This document shows positions 12,061 to 24,242 of a stretch of DNA of 64,000 nucleotides, in pieces. The notes under the pieces were generated by a model. The model was given only the letters and a program-made list of their open reading frames with translations, ran no database searches and was not told the DNA's origin. The DNA is taken from contig NC_023757.2 of the NCBI RefSeq assembly GCF_000499845.2, positions 5,862,118 to 5,926,117 on the forward strand. Direction: 5' to 3'. Positions within the stretch are counted from its first letter, which is position 1. The number at the start of each line of letters is the position of its first letter. This DNA comes from Phaseolus vulgaris. Lineage: Eukaryota; Streptophyta; Magnoliopsida; Fabales; Fabaceae. The position numbers and the translations under genes are program-made.

Positions 12061-12500
12061 CAAATGAAATTTTCAATTTATGAATATTGCTTCTTCATTT
12101 TTTATTTTATTTCTAGTATTTATAGTGAGAGCAGCAAAAGAGGTTAATGTTGTCGATATGCTTATATTGGGTAGACGGTTTATCTACCGGATTTTTGGGG
12201 GTGATTATGAGGGAAAGAGGCAAAAAATAAAGAGGAACTCTCAAAAACCAAAAGTGAAAAGGCAGTGAGCATATTTGGACAGAAAGTTATCAGTTATCAT
12301 CTCTCAGCCATAGAATTGGCTTCTCTCTACAAATGGTTCCAGCTGATATCCCAGGCACACTCCCACAAATTGGCCAAACAATCAATTTCCTATTCGCTTT
12401 ATGCCAAGCTATTTGGAGACCATGAAAAAAAATTAGCAAACAATTCTGCATCATGATGGAGCATGGTGGACAGAAAACAGCCAAATAATCCATATTTTAA
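12061..12500. other. Less AT-rich island with short open frames, unknown
   Basis: Three overlapping small frames (62-67 codons) lie here on both strands. One plus-strand frame reads VPADIPGTLPQIGQTINFLF before a stop, which looks protein-like but matches no domain I know. It lies beyond the 3' end of the SUD1 gene. It could be an exon relic or chance. Confidence 0.25.
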
Positions 12501-13114
12501 GAAATTTCTTATAACGTTTGTGACAATACCTGAACTGATAAAATTGATACTCAGTCACCCAATATACAGTTGAATCAGCAGCCCTGTATCAAACCGAATT
12601 CAACATAGACTCTACACCAGACGTTACACATTGAAATTTCATATATATATATATAAAATGTTTGAACTTGAGTTGTATTTAAACTTGAGTATATAATTTA
12701 TCATTGACTTTGTGCCTTTGCCCTTTTGCAAGGATGTATATTAGGGTACACAAAGTTCAGCCACGTTTAACCAGTTAGAAGTATCAATCAAACTAGTAAC
12801 TAATAAGTAATTATCATAACAATTAACTACTATAACTATGTTGTTAAGTATCTCGTAGCATGCCTTCCGCTTCCCTATTTCACAAAGAATTATTTTGAAA
12901 AAATGCGCTATCAACAATTTTATTTTCCCCCTTTTAGCTAAATTTAAACAAGTAAAACACGCACAGAATTGTTAAATTTTAACTACAGCACAGGTGTGTC
13001 ATGACGAGGTGATATAATTACCCAAAACAGGTGGAGTATACATCAGATTTACGAACCATGTCTGCCCCAGAAGCTTCACCAACCTACAGTGGCCTTCCTA
13101 CCAGAAAATACATT
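12501..13114. other. Spacer and probable 3' untranslated region of the SUD1 gene
   Basis: AT-rich sequence downstream of the SUD1 stop codon. The part nearest 13114 should be its 3' UTR; a short TA run lies near 12642-12655. No separate gene is seen. Confidence 0.4.
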
Positions 13115-16100
13115 TCAGCCTACCTGTTGATGATTTACACGCCTCAACCGTAGTCCAACATCTGCATCATGATCTTGTTGATTTAAGCCCGTACCAAGTA
13201 AGATAGTGTCCTGCAACTCTGTAGAAGTTCCTGCTTCATTTGCTTTCTCAACATGTTCTCCATAGTTATGCAACCTTCGGCCAATGAGATACCGGTCATC
13301 GCGTATGGAGTTATGAAGATTTGTGAACCAGACATGGAATCTCTTGGCACAGAAGCACAAGAAACTGAAACATAGGCATCCCAACCATGCAAACCGATAA
13401 ACAGCAGAATTGATCACCAACGGATACCCAAGAACTGGAAATACACCTTTGGCCAAAACATAAGGTACACATAATGCCGTCAACAACTTCATTATGATCG
13501 GAAGTACAATCTCCCGAAGGACCCATAGACCTTGCAACCTGGAGAACCCATCTTCTCTCACCCTCTCAAATTTGACTCGCCAACTTTCATCCACCAGAGG
13601 CATCATGTGGTCCAACATAACCTAATGAAAGAACCAAGTCAACAATTTAAAAATAGCAAATAGATACATTCAACTCAATCATGTAACAAACATTTGAGAG
13701 ACAGATAATCATTTACAAATGGGACATGCCAAATAAATTTCACATAAAAGGACAGAAAGAGCAAAAAGGGTCAACTCAAATTGTTAGTTGGGTATGAAAA
13801 GATTTCCGCATCTTCATCAGTTGAATGGAAATTGATCATATGACACTTGTATATGCTAAACAAACTACGTCGTAGTTCATCAACTTAATCTCTAAGTAAA
13901 ACGCTTTCCTCTGATTACAATTCCAAGAAACCAAGTAAACTCACCCAGACTTTTCCCTCTAAACTCATTTTATCCAATTCAAATCATTCTTACCAACCTA
14001 CAATAAATCATTCACAATTCAGTATTTATCAACCCTTGCCAATTTGACCCCACCCCCCTAAGTTGATAATACACTATTATGTTTTTTTTTTTAAAATCAT
14101 ACCATGTACAAAAAAAAGTTATGCCAGAAATATGCTTTACCCCAAAATGGTGTAAGCAACATCAATGAAACATGTCATTGGCATTATATACTACCTTCTT
14201 CGTGATTTGAGGCCAATACTTACAAAACCAGTCCCAAACTCCCCAGCCCAGATTACAATGAGGTTTAAGTTAGGTTGTCAGCAACGAGCAGTTAATCTTC
14301 ATGGCAATAATAGATGAAGAAACAAACAAGAAACAAACGTAAACAAGAAGTCTTAGACTAAGTGTGTAGGGGCTACATGAATCACATAATGCCACTGGGA
14401 TGAAAATAAACATATAGGAGAAACATTCCAGAAAATTGATACCATAAATACCCATGCAGCAAGATAAACTTACCAAAAAGAGTACAGCAGCAGGAAGATT
14501 TTTTTTACGCAAAAAGGAGGTTTTCTACATCATGTCACTCAATATATTTTTGTACATAGCATTCAGTATTTAATAAGCTTGTAAAAATTTTGCACCAAAA
14601 AAATTAAAGACAGGAAGGAAAGCTGACAGAGGAATGCTGATAATAAAAGGAAACAAACTCACCAATCTAGTCCATATCTTCAGAAATATAAGGCCTAATG
14701 CCCAGTCTTGATAAAGTAGGAATACTGGACTTTCATCAACCGGAACTCTCATTGGCACAATGACCAAAAGCTCAAAGAGAAGACCAATTAGCACTGGGAT
14801 AATGAATATCTGACAAAAAATAGGGATTAATATACTTACAAGCAAATACAGATATATGCAAACTCAAAAGGGCAACTTCAGTAACATAGTAATAAGCAAG
14901 AGGATCATCCTTACCCATATAGACAGAAGTGCAGAACTCTTCACAAGAATGCCGCACCATTTCCATACTTGGCCAAACAAAACAGAAGCTCTCCTTCTTC
15001 TTACCTGTTCAATTGAGTATCTAACTCCAGCAACGGCAGTCCAGATTACATAGCTTCCAATGATAAATGCATACAGATCTGTGAAAAGAAATAAGGTTAT
15101 AAGCACATGCAAAGTTATAAAGGCCAGCGACTGGAAAGCTAGTTCAATCATTTACATACCATTGCATTTAATGCCATGAGTTATGGGAAGACGAGGAATA
15201 AAATTGAAAAGTGCCCGTCCAAGTGAAATTGGTACAACTATCAGAGCAGAGTTGAAGACAAGGAGAGTCATCCAAGCAATCACCAGTAAGAGAACTATGC
15301 GAAGCACAAAGGCATAACTGCTATAGTCATAGCAAAATATTTAATTAGATGGTGACAGGGTAACTAACAACAGCTAAAACAAGCACTGCAAAGAAACTGA
15401 TGACTTTACTAGATTTTTTCACACATTGAGTCAACTAAATAAATTGGGAGAATGAAATATAAGATAATAAATGATAGTTGTAGGATTTCAATTAGCAAGG
15501 AACTCACTCAGAGTCGGATTGCTCATCATTATCATAATCCTCTCCAGCATTCAGTTCTCCCACTGTAGTAACAGCCCTGTTCAAATTATCACCTGCAAAT
15601 GGCACCAAACCCAGATCATGCACTCCAGCTTGTACTACTTGTAGCCTTTCTTGCCTACCTGGCTCCCCATTTCCATTATCTTGATTTACACTGTCATCAG
15701 GTCTAGGCAGTAAGAAATCAGTTAAACCAAGAGCCCAACCAACAGCAGTAAACCAATAGCGCAGTAGGGATTTTATAGTTGTCCTCAATTTAAAATGCTC
15801 AATAGCAAATGGGATACAAATCTGAAAGAGAAGCATGTCAGCTGGAATTTCAGTGAATGGATCAGATACCCTGCAAAAACATTCATATTCACAATTTAAA
15901 AATGTGATACATAATCCATGGAAACTACTAAAATTGATTAAGGGGCTATCTTACGATATGTCTAGTGGGAAAATGGAAGGTGCCATCCGCATGGCAAGTT
16001 TGACAGGCAAGAATACCAGCATCACAATCAGACTCCCATAAACTGCGACAGATAATAGAACCCTGCGAGCATGTTTGTGCACGGGATCATCTATAAGATC

Positions 16101-19100
16101 ACGAAATGGATTATAATTTGGATCCGCAGGGTCCCGAAGGAAGTACAAAACTCCATTACGTAAAACCTGCCATCGTAAACAAATAAATCATGTGAAACAG
16201 TGAATAACAATATAAGCAGGACTCTAAAAATCATATCATATGACAAGAAGTTACCCCTCTAAGAAGGCTGACAAATATGCTAATTTGTAGCATGTACACA
16301 ATCCCAACAACCCAATGAACCAATGAGCTTGCTAAAGGGGATGCAGAGAAGAACTGAACTCTGTGAACCATTGTCTTCCCAAACATCTGAATGGTACAAA
16401 CATCAAGCCACCATCCACACATCAAAGGAAATACCCCGAGTTCAATGATTAAGAGGAAAGCAACCTTAACCATGGTCATCAAATGCTTCATTGCTGCCAA
16501 AAACTGCCTGACGAGAGATGGAATTGTTTCTGCTATAGAAGCAATGCCATAAAACCTTCCCATGGTCAAAGGCTCACCCTTTGTGTAACGAATTACAGCA
16601 ACAATCCCGAAGTAGCAGAAAATTAGAGTAAGAATAAAAACATATCCAATAGCTAGAGTGGTAACATCAGAAAGCCTTGAAGTTCCAATTGACCCTCCTT
16701 TCAAGATAACAGCTGAGGCAGATGTTATGTTGTTTGACATTTCACTCAATTCACTAGAATTGGCTTTCATCATTTCTGCAACCTGACCAATTGGTCCACT
16801 TTCTTGAGTTTCAGATGACAAGTTTTTAACAGCTGTTAATGCATTCTTTAAAGTAATATTTGCCAGAGAAAGAGATGTGTCTGCAAGGGGGGCCACAGCT
16901 GACAACACAGGACCACTAGCAGTTGAGAAGAACCAGGATAGGTAATGGAGTATGATACGACCCAATGAGAATGGCACAAAGATTACAACACCAAGGAAAA
17001 TCATATTGCTCGCCAGCACCTGCTTAGAGAAAATAAATTCAGTTTGAAGTAAGAAATGTGATAAGTACCAAATTCATTTCTCCAAAGAACAAAACAAAAT
17101 TATTTCAAACAAAATTAATCAGAAAAGGTCACAATTTACAAAACATAAGAATTTTTTGTCAATAATATACAATGAACCCTAAGCATGGGAAAATAATTAG
17201 AGAAAGATTCTTAAAAGATAATAAAATTTAGACTACAAAGAGTAGCATTAATAGCATGACCAATTAACATAAGAAAAATAATCATAATAAGTGAACTAAT
17301 CATTCTTTCTTTAATGATAACAAATTCACACCGCAATCAATTTTTGAGTAAACAAACCTCTTAAGAAAGTGAAACTTAAGCCTAATTCAACCTTACAAAA
17401 CTAACTTATAAGATGAAATTTATATCCACTTATATGCTATAATTTGACCATATCTTCAATAGATGTAAGATCTCCAACACAACCCATCGTGCCGAGAGTT
17501 GGACATCTAGAGTGTGGGATTAAGGAAAATTGGTAGCAGGTGGAATGATAGGACCAACAAACCTCGCTAGAATAAGTTCTATTGTCATCTTAAGAAAGTG
17601 AAATTAAAGTTTAACTCAACCTCACAACCAGTCTATAAGATGAGGCTTCTCCCTACATATATGCTATAATTTGACCATATATCTAGTAAATGTAGCATCT
17701 CAAACAAAACTATTGAGAATCATGCAACTACAAGTTCCTAATTGAAGTTTTATAAGCACAAGTACTTAATATTCATAATTAATATTAAAGAGACAACAAA
17801 TTTTCACTAGCTTATATCATATGAAATCCTTCCATCCACATGGAATTACAAATGTTAATTATCAAGAGTACATCTCATCCATTACCCCAAAGAAGCAGAC
17901 CAAGAAGATCATGTCTGCATACACAACATAAATAATACTTGAGTAGACAGTAGAGCTTGTCTTCTTCCATAAAGTGATTAAAATAATCTCATACATTTTG
18001 ATAAATGCTACTACGTAATGGAATTTAGTATTTTATTAAAATTAATTAAATCAGAAGTTATTTAAAAATGAGTTGAACCTATGCAGTTTTAACTTTTCAA
18101 AAGGCTTCCTTCATCAAGCTCAGTTTCAATAAAGTCATGTTGATAGACTTACAGTAAATGCATTTTCAACCAAGTGAAAAACTGGACCCTGCATGCCAAC
18201 AAGTTCATCAAAGGGAACATCTTCTGCTCCATCAGCATCATCCAGACCATCAAACATCTGTTCAACATGTGCCTCAAGTCGTGCTGCTTGCATCTCCCAC
18301 CGTGCAGCAACGTTTTCAGCATTTCTCCTAATTACTTGACCTGCACCTGCAATTCCTTGCGCTCCACCAGCATCTTCACCATTCCCGTCAGCATTGGCAT
18401 TACGATTAGCTTGTACAGGAGGCCTTCTAGCCATTCGAGCACCATTTCTGTCCACTTCATCTTCTCTATCAGCATCCTGTCCCCCAATTTCTCGCAAATG
18501 CCTAAAGTAATCTCTCAAAGAAGTGGCCCCAAGAAAAATGAAGACAATGCTTGCAGAAAGTAGAAAACCATGGAGGCAATCGGTCAGGATAACTGCTGTC
18601 GATAAATGGCTTAAGAATAACCTCTGGGCTTCACCTAAACTCCTCACAAAAGCTAATCGCCATATCCAGAAAGTTATGAAAGGTATAATTAAGAGCCACA
18701 CAGATAGCACAAAACTCAGGCGCAAAAAGAATTGAAGAACATGGCAGGCTTTCATTGCCATTCCAACCACAAACTCTTGAAAAGGTAACCTAGCCGGGGC
18801 ATTATCAGCATAAACAGGAGAGAATGAAAATGCATGTTTGCAGACCTGCAGCACATATGAAGCACATTTAGAAGAAGAAAACATCCCAATAAGGAAGAAT
18901 CAGGTACATAAAAATGGGGCAGGGAGGGGTTACTTCACTTTTGACAGATTTGTATTGAACATAGCATTTGCATAAGTTACAAAACAAATCTACGGTGTGC
19001 TTAATTAACTATTGTAAGACCAAGGTGATTTTTTTTATTCTCTTTTTGTTTATGCTATCAAGTTCAAAATTGAAAATTGTTGTGCCTCAGCAAAGGACTC

Positions 19101-19844
19101 TTAGCTTTCAACTATAAACATTAGGCATAAACGGGTATAATACATTTCCAGCATTAGCGGTTCAATATTTTAACATGAAGAAGACAGCAACCATTTGGCA
19201 GCCCCTATTTGGTTTCTACTTTCCATCATCCTTAGCAACAAAAATGACAAAATAAGAAATTTCTGAATCTTTAACTTCATCACTTGACAACTTATTTTAG
19301 CACAAGGTAAAACCTAGCTTCATTCATCAAAAGAAGCAGTACAAGATACACGCTACTCTACGATAAAAAAATAACTATTACCACCTCGTTTAAACAAGAA
19401 CAAGTCCCAGACACAAAAGAATCGGATCAGAAATCCAACAAAAACGTGTTAATTCACGTTGAAGATCAGATAGGGCAAAACCTCGCATTGGCGCGCGTTG
19501 CTGTGATTAAGCCATTGAAGGAGACAATCCTGATGCACAAACTTGATGCTCCCGCTGCACGCGCACGGATACCGGAGTGGATTCTCGGCGTCACCAGGGT
19601 TCCGGCAAATCCGGCACACGTCCTCTTCCTCCTCCTCCTCGTCATCGTACTTGGCTGGCGCGGCTGCCGTCCCCGTCGCCGAAGCGGTCGACTCGACCTC
19701 CTTTCCCTTGGAACCGCGCGGCGACGAAGCGGAGGAGGAAGAAGAGGAGGAGGAAGGGGAAGACGACGAGGGAGAATTGGCGAGTGTCTCGACGGGGATG
19801 GGGCCTCCGTCGAGGGAAGGAGGTGGCTCGTGAGCGATCTCCAT
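13115..19844 (-). CDS. SUD1: SUD1/CER9-type RING-CH E3 ubiquitin ligase (Doa10/MARCH6 family), ER membrane
   Basis: Exons on the minus strand: 19844-19482, 18845-18153, 17019-16255, 16166-15955, 15870-15508, 15320-15160, 15078-14915, 14809-14663, 13621-13115. They have GT/AG borders and compatible phases and total 3375 nt (1124 aa, close to the family's roughly 1,100). Residues about 77-123 form a C4HC3 RING-CH (C77, C80, C94, C96, H104, C107, C120, C123) whose last Cys is in exon 2. An S/P-rich N-terminus and an acidic run precede it. The rest holds many hydrophobic membrane segments, the conserved SPVYADNAP and PADPNYNPFRDLIDDP stretches, and an acidic loop ending exon 5. In Arabidopsis SUD1/CER9 tunes cuticular wax and HMG-CoA reductase activity and acts in ER-associated degradation. 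This copy looks intact. The start is the only in-frame ATG ahead of the RING domain with a C/T-rich leader upstream. Confidence 0.95.
17020..18152 (-). repeat. SUD1 intron 2 with two copies of a dispersed repeat
   Basis: Two related segments lie in direct orientation at about 17357-17475 and 17589-17706. Both contain 'cttaagaaagtgaa', then 'caacctcacaa...ataagatga' and 'atatgctataatttgacc', then 'agtaaatgtagcatct/agatgtaagatctccaaca'. This is the form of a common dispersed legume repeat ('...aggtgaggttt...gatgtgggatctcc'). It is the longest intron of the gene. The copies do not disturb the splice sites. Confidence 0.55.
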
Positions 19845-20035
19845 GACGGTTTAGACCGAACCGGCCGGGGACCGAGTCGGCGGTGAGTCAGGGCGGGTCA
19901 GGGAGAGAGTCGGTGGGGGCGAGAAAATGAAGGGAGAGAAAAAAAGGGAGAAAGAGATGAGAGAAAATGGAGAGTGATTGAAGATTTTGGCGTGGAGATT
20001 TAGGGTTTTCCCGAGATTGCCCTCGTTCGGTGGTT
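19845..20035 (-). promoter_or_regulatory. 5' leader/promoter of the SUD1 gene
   Basis: On the minus strand the sequence before the ATG is C/T-rich (long ctct and ttctccc runs) and includes 'ggaaaaccctaaatctcc' near 19998-20015, a telo-box-like motif. GC content falls off sharply beyond 20040. No clear TATA box is placed. Confidence 0.5.
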
Positions 20036-20039
20036 ATAC

Positions 20040-20689
20040 TACATTACGCCAATGTGTTGGTATTGGGTGACGTATATGGTTATGTGGGTTTTGGATCACG
20101 TGGCACCTTCTCATTGGTCCTACCTATTTTATGGTGCTGCTCTACGCCAAAATCACTAATTCTTCTAATGTCATTAAAACTATGTTTTGACTTTTTGTTG
20201 ATTTTTCTTCCGATCAAGATTAATATTGAATCAATCCTACATTCTTTTAATTATTGTATTTTCTGTTCAAATTTATTTTTAATAATCATGTTCCTGTAAA
20301 ATATTAATTTTTATATCTATAACTTTATTCATCAGGATCACCTTCTTTTAATATTTATTTAGTATTCATATTTTACTCTTTTATTTTACGACATAATTGA
20401 ATATATTTTTTACACAAATAATTATACGAAAAGTTTAATATAAACTATTTAATTTTATTTTATTTTAATGTTTTTTTTTTATAATTTTCATCTATTTTTA
20501 TAACTGGAAGCCGAAATACCTTTATGAGCATTTTATTTTTATTTTAAATAGGTATATTATTATGTGTATTCATATTTTCTAAATACCAAATATCATTAAG
20601 TAAAAATAAGATAGAAACATTTTCTTTCATTATGAGTTTTAACCTACTATATTAAAAATAAATTCAAATTTGTAACACAATAAACATAA
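20040..20689. other. AT-rich spacer upstream of SUD1
   Basis: A 89-codon plus-strand frame (20030-20299) has no domain. The rest is AT-rich without recognisable elements. Confidence 0.4.
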
Positions 20690-21345
20690 CCAATTTTTAT
20701 TTGTTGTTACTAACATAAAATTAAAAAAGAGAAATATAACAATGAAAAGACAAAAAAAAAAAAAAAATAAGACAAGAAACTTAACAAACCTTAAAAAAAT
20801 ATTTATTTTCTAATCCATTTCCTCTTCTATACAAGAATGTTATATTCAAAACGCATTCATCCTCTTCGTCCACATAAAAATGATGTCAAGATAACTTTAT
20901 ACCTTAAAGCAATTAAGTAATCATTATGGTGAACTTTTGATTTGTGGTTATTAATATAAAACTAAAAAACAGAAATATAATAATAATAAAAAAGAATAAG
21001 ATGAGAAGCACTGTAACAAACTTTAAGAAATATTTATTTTCTAATCAATTTTCTCTACTCCGCAAGAATGGAACGCATTCATCATTCTGTCGATGCCACA
21101 TCAATAATGATGTCTAAATAACTATGTACCTTAAAGCAATTACGTCATCATTATGGTGAATCACTAATTTTAATTAGTTGTTACTAACATAAAACTAAAA
21201 AAACAAAATATAATAATGAAAATAAAAACAAGCAGAGGAATAAGATGAGAAACTTCATAAAAATATTTATTTTCTAATCTTTTTCCTCTTCTCTCACTGA
21301 TGCCCACATCAACAATGATGTCAATATAACTATGTACCTGTGCAA
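20690..21345. repeat. Three tandem diverged copies of a roughly 230-240-bp unit
   Basis: Copies start near 20693, 20935 and 21166. Each runs: 'gttgttactaacataaaa', an A-rich block, 'aataagatgagaa', 'atatttattttctaat', 'cattcatc...gatgcc', 'aatgatgtc...taactatgtacctta', 'attatggtgaa'. The copies differ by substitutions and small indels, so the array is old. No coding frame is conserved between copies. Confidence 0.7.
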
Positions 21346-21640
21346 TCTGAATGTTTTGTATCCCGCCATGAAAAACAGAGTAAAATAAATAAAAATGAGC
21401 AATTAAACAACTAAGAAAAGAAAATTCATTTACAGAGATTAACGTGGGATACATGCTCTTCTTCTGACTCTTATATTGAAGAATGATTTTTTTTTATCAA
21501 ATGGAAAATCTCAAAAATTCAAATTGAAAAAAAACTATGAGTAAAAATTGAAGAAATAAAAATATATTTCAAAAACACTAGATTCAAATCTGTTTTACAT
21601 TCAAAAACTTCTTTCTAATAACTATTTTCCATTCAAAAAC
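21346..21640. other. AT-rich DNA, nothing recognised
   Basis: A minus-strand frame (21454-21170, hydrophobic C-terminus) spans the repeat edge and has no domain; judged chance. Confidence 0.4.
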
Positions 21641-21644
21641 TTAA

Positions 21645-21865
21645 TTTTAATAACTATTTTAATATTGAAAAAAAATTACAAAATAACAAAAAATAATTTT
21701 TTTTATATATATAAAAACAGTTAAGTGGAGAAATCCCCAGGTATAGAATAACTATTTTAATATTGAAAAAATTACAAAATAATTAAAAATAAAATTAATT
21801 TTGTTTATATATATAAAAAAAAACAGTTATGGAGATGAATCCCATTATATAGGTATAGATTAAAG
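21645..21865. repeat. Two tandem copies of a roughly 100-bp AT-rich unit
   Basis: Both units contain 'taactattttaatattgaaa', 'attacaaaataa', 'tttatatatataaaaa', 'acagtta' and a final '...ccc...aggtatag'. First copy about 21649-21747, second about 21748-21862. Confidence 0.6.
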
Positions 21866-21869
21866 TTAA

Positions 21870-23480
21870 ACATTATTCATTTTTAAAGCATCATTGAAGG
21901 TTAATTTTGAAAAAGAATATATTTGATTTGATAAAATATTCATGAAAGTTTCTATTTTTTTTACATTACAATAAATTTATTTACATATACATATATTAAT
22001 TAAATAGTAGAGATATAAATGATAAAAAGTCACTAATATTTTTTAAAATTTAAAAATAATAGTTGGATAAAAAAATAAAAGTCTTCAAAATAATTCTTTT
22101 TCAATGGTTTAAAAATCATAATTTTGTAATTCTTAATTGTATTGAAGTAAATCATTACTCCTTTTTTTGCCTTTTATGTATTGTTTAACGGTTTTATTTA
22201 TAAATTAAAAAATGTTTAATTTAATGGAATATTTATAAGATTATTTTATTTTTCCATTTTTAATTACAATATATATACATAAACTAATTAAATATGATGA
22301 TAATGTCTTGAACATTAATAATAAATAGAAATAAAAATGGTTTACGTAACCTTTTTTTGTTTATATATTTATTAAGGTAGCATGGATCCCTTAATTAGTT
22401 TAACCTTTCTTTAAAATTCTACATTTAACACTATTCAGATATTTAAATCACGAGATCTATTAATAGCTTGGGGCATTGTGTGTTTTGTGGTTAAACAATG
22501 TAATAAATAGTATTCAAATTCTTCTTTTTATAGGAAAACCATGAGGCATTATTTTATTTTTATTACATATTTGTTAGTTAACTCGTTCACTATTGGTTTT
22601 CTTTTTATATTCTTGCCTTTATTAACTACATCCACTTTTATGTAATTTCCAATAATTATAACAAACTAGTTTAGTAAACAAAGTACTTTTACTATTTTTA
22701 ATTTAAAGATGGCAATTTATTCTCCTGTTAATTATAGTTATACTGTTGATCACATTAAGTAGATTGTTATGCTAATCCATAGAATTTTTTTAATTATTTA
22801 TTTATGTGTATAATTGTTTGTGTATTAATTATAATTGAATGTTTTGATTTATTATTTTATTAATATCATGTTAGTGTATATGTTTGTTAATTCTTGAAAA
22901 TTAATTGGATCATAAAAGATTGATCTATTCATAAGTGAGTTTACTTTGGAGTATCTTTAATTATTATGAATAATTAATTTATATTTATATACAGTTATAT
23001 AGTTAAAAGTATAAGTCTAATTTCGTTATATTTTAATTTTCTTTTAATCTTCTGATTTATACCGTATGCTTCCTCATTAATTTCTTTATAAGGAAGGACT
23101 TTAGATTTGAAATGGAAAAAATTATTAATGATTTTTTTAAAACTTTTTTTCTTTCAATTTTTTTCAAATGTGCATATTATTAATCCATAATTATGCAAGG
23201 CAATTTAAAGAAAGCATGGAACTCATCTAGTCACAACATCCACAGAATAAAAAGGATAAATACCTAGAGTTTTCTTTGTATATTTATTAGCATAAATGAG
23301 CCTAGTTGAACTTTCATCTCCCTTCTGTAGGTTCAATAAAATTGATAGCTATAGGAGGAAGGAATGTAGAAAATATATTAGAGAAGATTTTCACACCATG
23401 TAAAAATATTATAGTCTTAGTTAAAGGACTACAAGAAAAGTGAAACTCGATTGGCTTCAACAATACCAAGTCCATATCTT
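21870..23480. other. AT-rich intergenic DNA, nothing recognised
   Basis: Long AT-rich stretch with no open frame above 60 codons, no paired termini I can identify and no RNA gene. Confidence 0.5.
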
Positions 23481-23484
23481 TTAT

Positions 23485-24155
23485 GTTGTGTTTGGATTGA
23501 GGAGGGAATTTGTGAGGAAGGGAGAGGATGTGCGAAGATATGTGAGGTTGTTTGGATTGAGGGATGATAGAGTGAATTTGTGAGGATGGTTTATTGTAAG
23601 TTTACAAATTTATCATTGTTATTAAAAAATATTTGAATAATGAATTATGATTTTTTTTTGTATAGGTTTGAATTAATTAAAATTTTCTAATATATAATAT
23701 TCATAATTACTTATATTTTTTAATAAAAAAAATAAATAAAAAATATTTTTGTGTTAAATTAAAATAAAATTATTAAATATATTAAAATTTATGAAAATAA
23801 TATTTATTATTATATTCATTTATTATTTTATATAACTATATATTTTGTTAATATTATAATTTTTTATTATTATTTTTATTATTTATAATTGTATGTTGTT
23901 ATTAATAGTATAATTATTATTTTTTTGAAAATATAAATAAATATATGTAATATTTAATTTTGCATATTGTAATAAAATGCATGCACAAGGGTATTTGGGT
24001 AAAATACAACCATCCTACATAAATTTTCACAAATCTCTTCATTTTGTAAAGAATGAAAAAAACTCTCCTCCCTCTCCCCCACTCTCAGAACCATTGAAAC
24101 AAACACAAAAAAACACCCCATTCCTCCTCCCCCCTCCCTCTCAGACTTTATATAA
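23485..24155. repeat. Foldback-like element with G/A-rich versus C/T-rich ends
   Basis: The left end (23490-23595) reads 'gtgtttggattgaggaggga...gaggaagggagagga' and repeats 'tgtttggattgaggga'. The right end (24028-24150) is its imperfect reverse complement: C/T-rich with 'acaaatctcttcattttgta', 'ctctcctccctctcccc' and 'ccattcctcctcc'. The centre is very AT-rich. This is the layout of a foldback or Mutator-type MITE. The ends are not exact enough to call a target duplication. Confidence 0.4.
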
Positions 24156-24242
24156 AGTAGTTTAGAATTTTATTTGGATAATATATTGGGCTTCGGTTTA
24201 ATTTAGGGTATTATATTTGGACTAATAAAAGAATGGGTGTGT

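Noticed and set aside
19446..19886. Arg/Gly-rich plus-strand frames over SUD1 exon 1
   Set aside because: Antisense shadows of the serine- and acid-rich N-terminus of SUD1.
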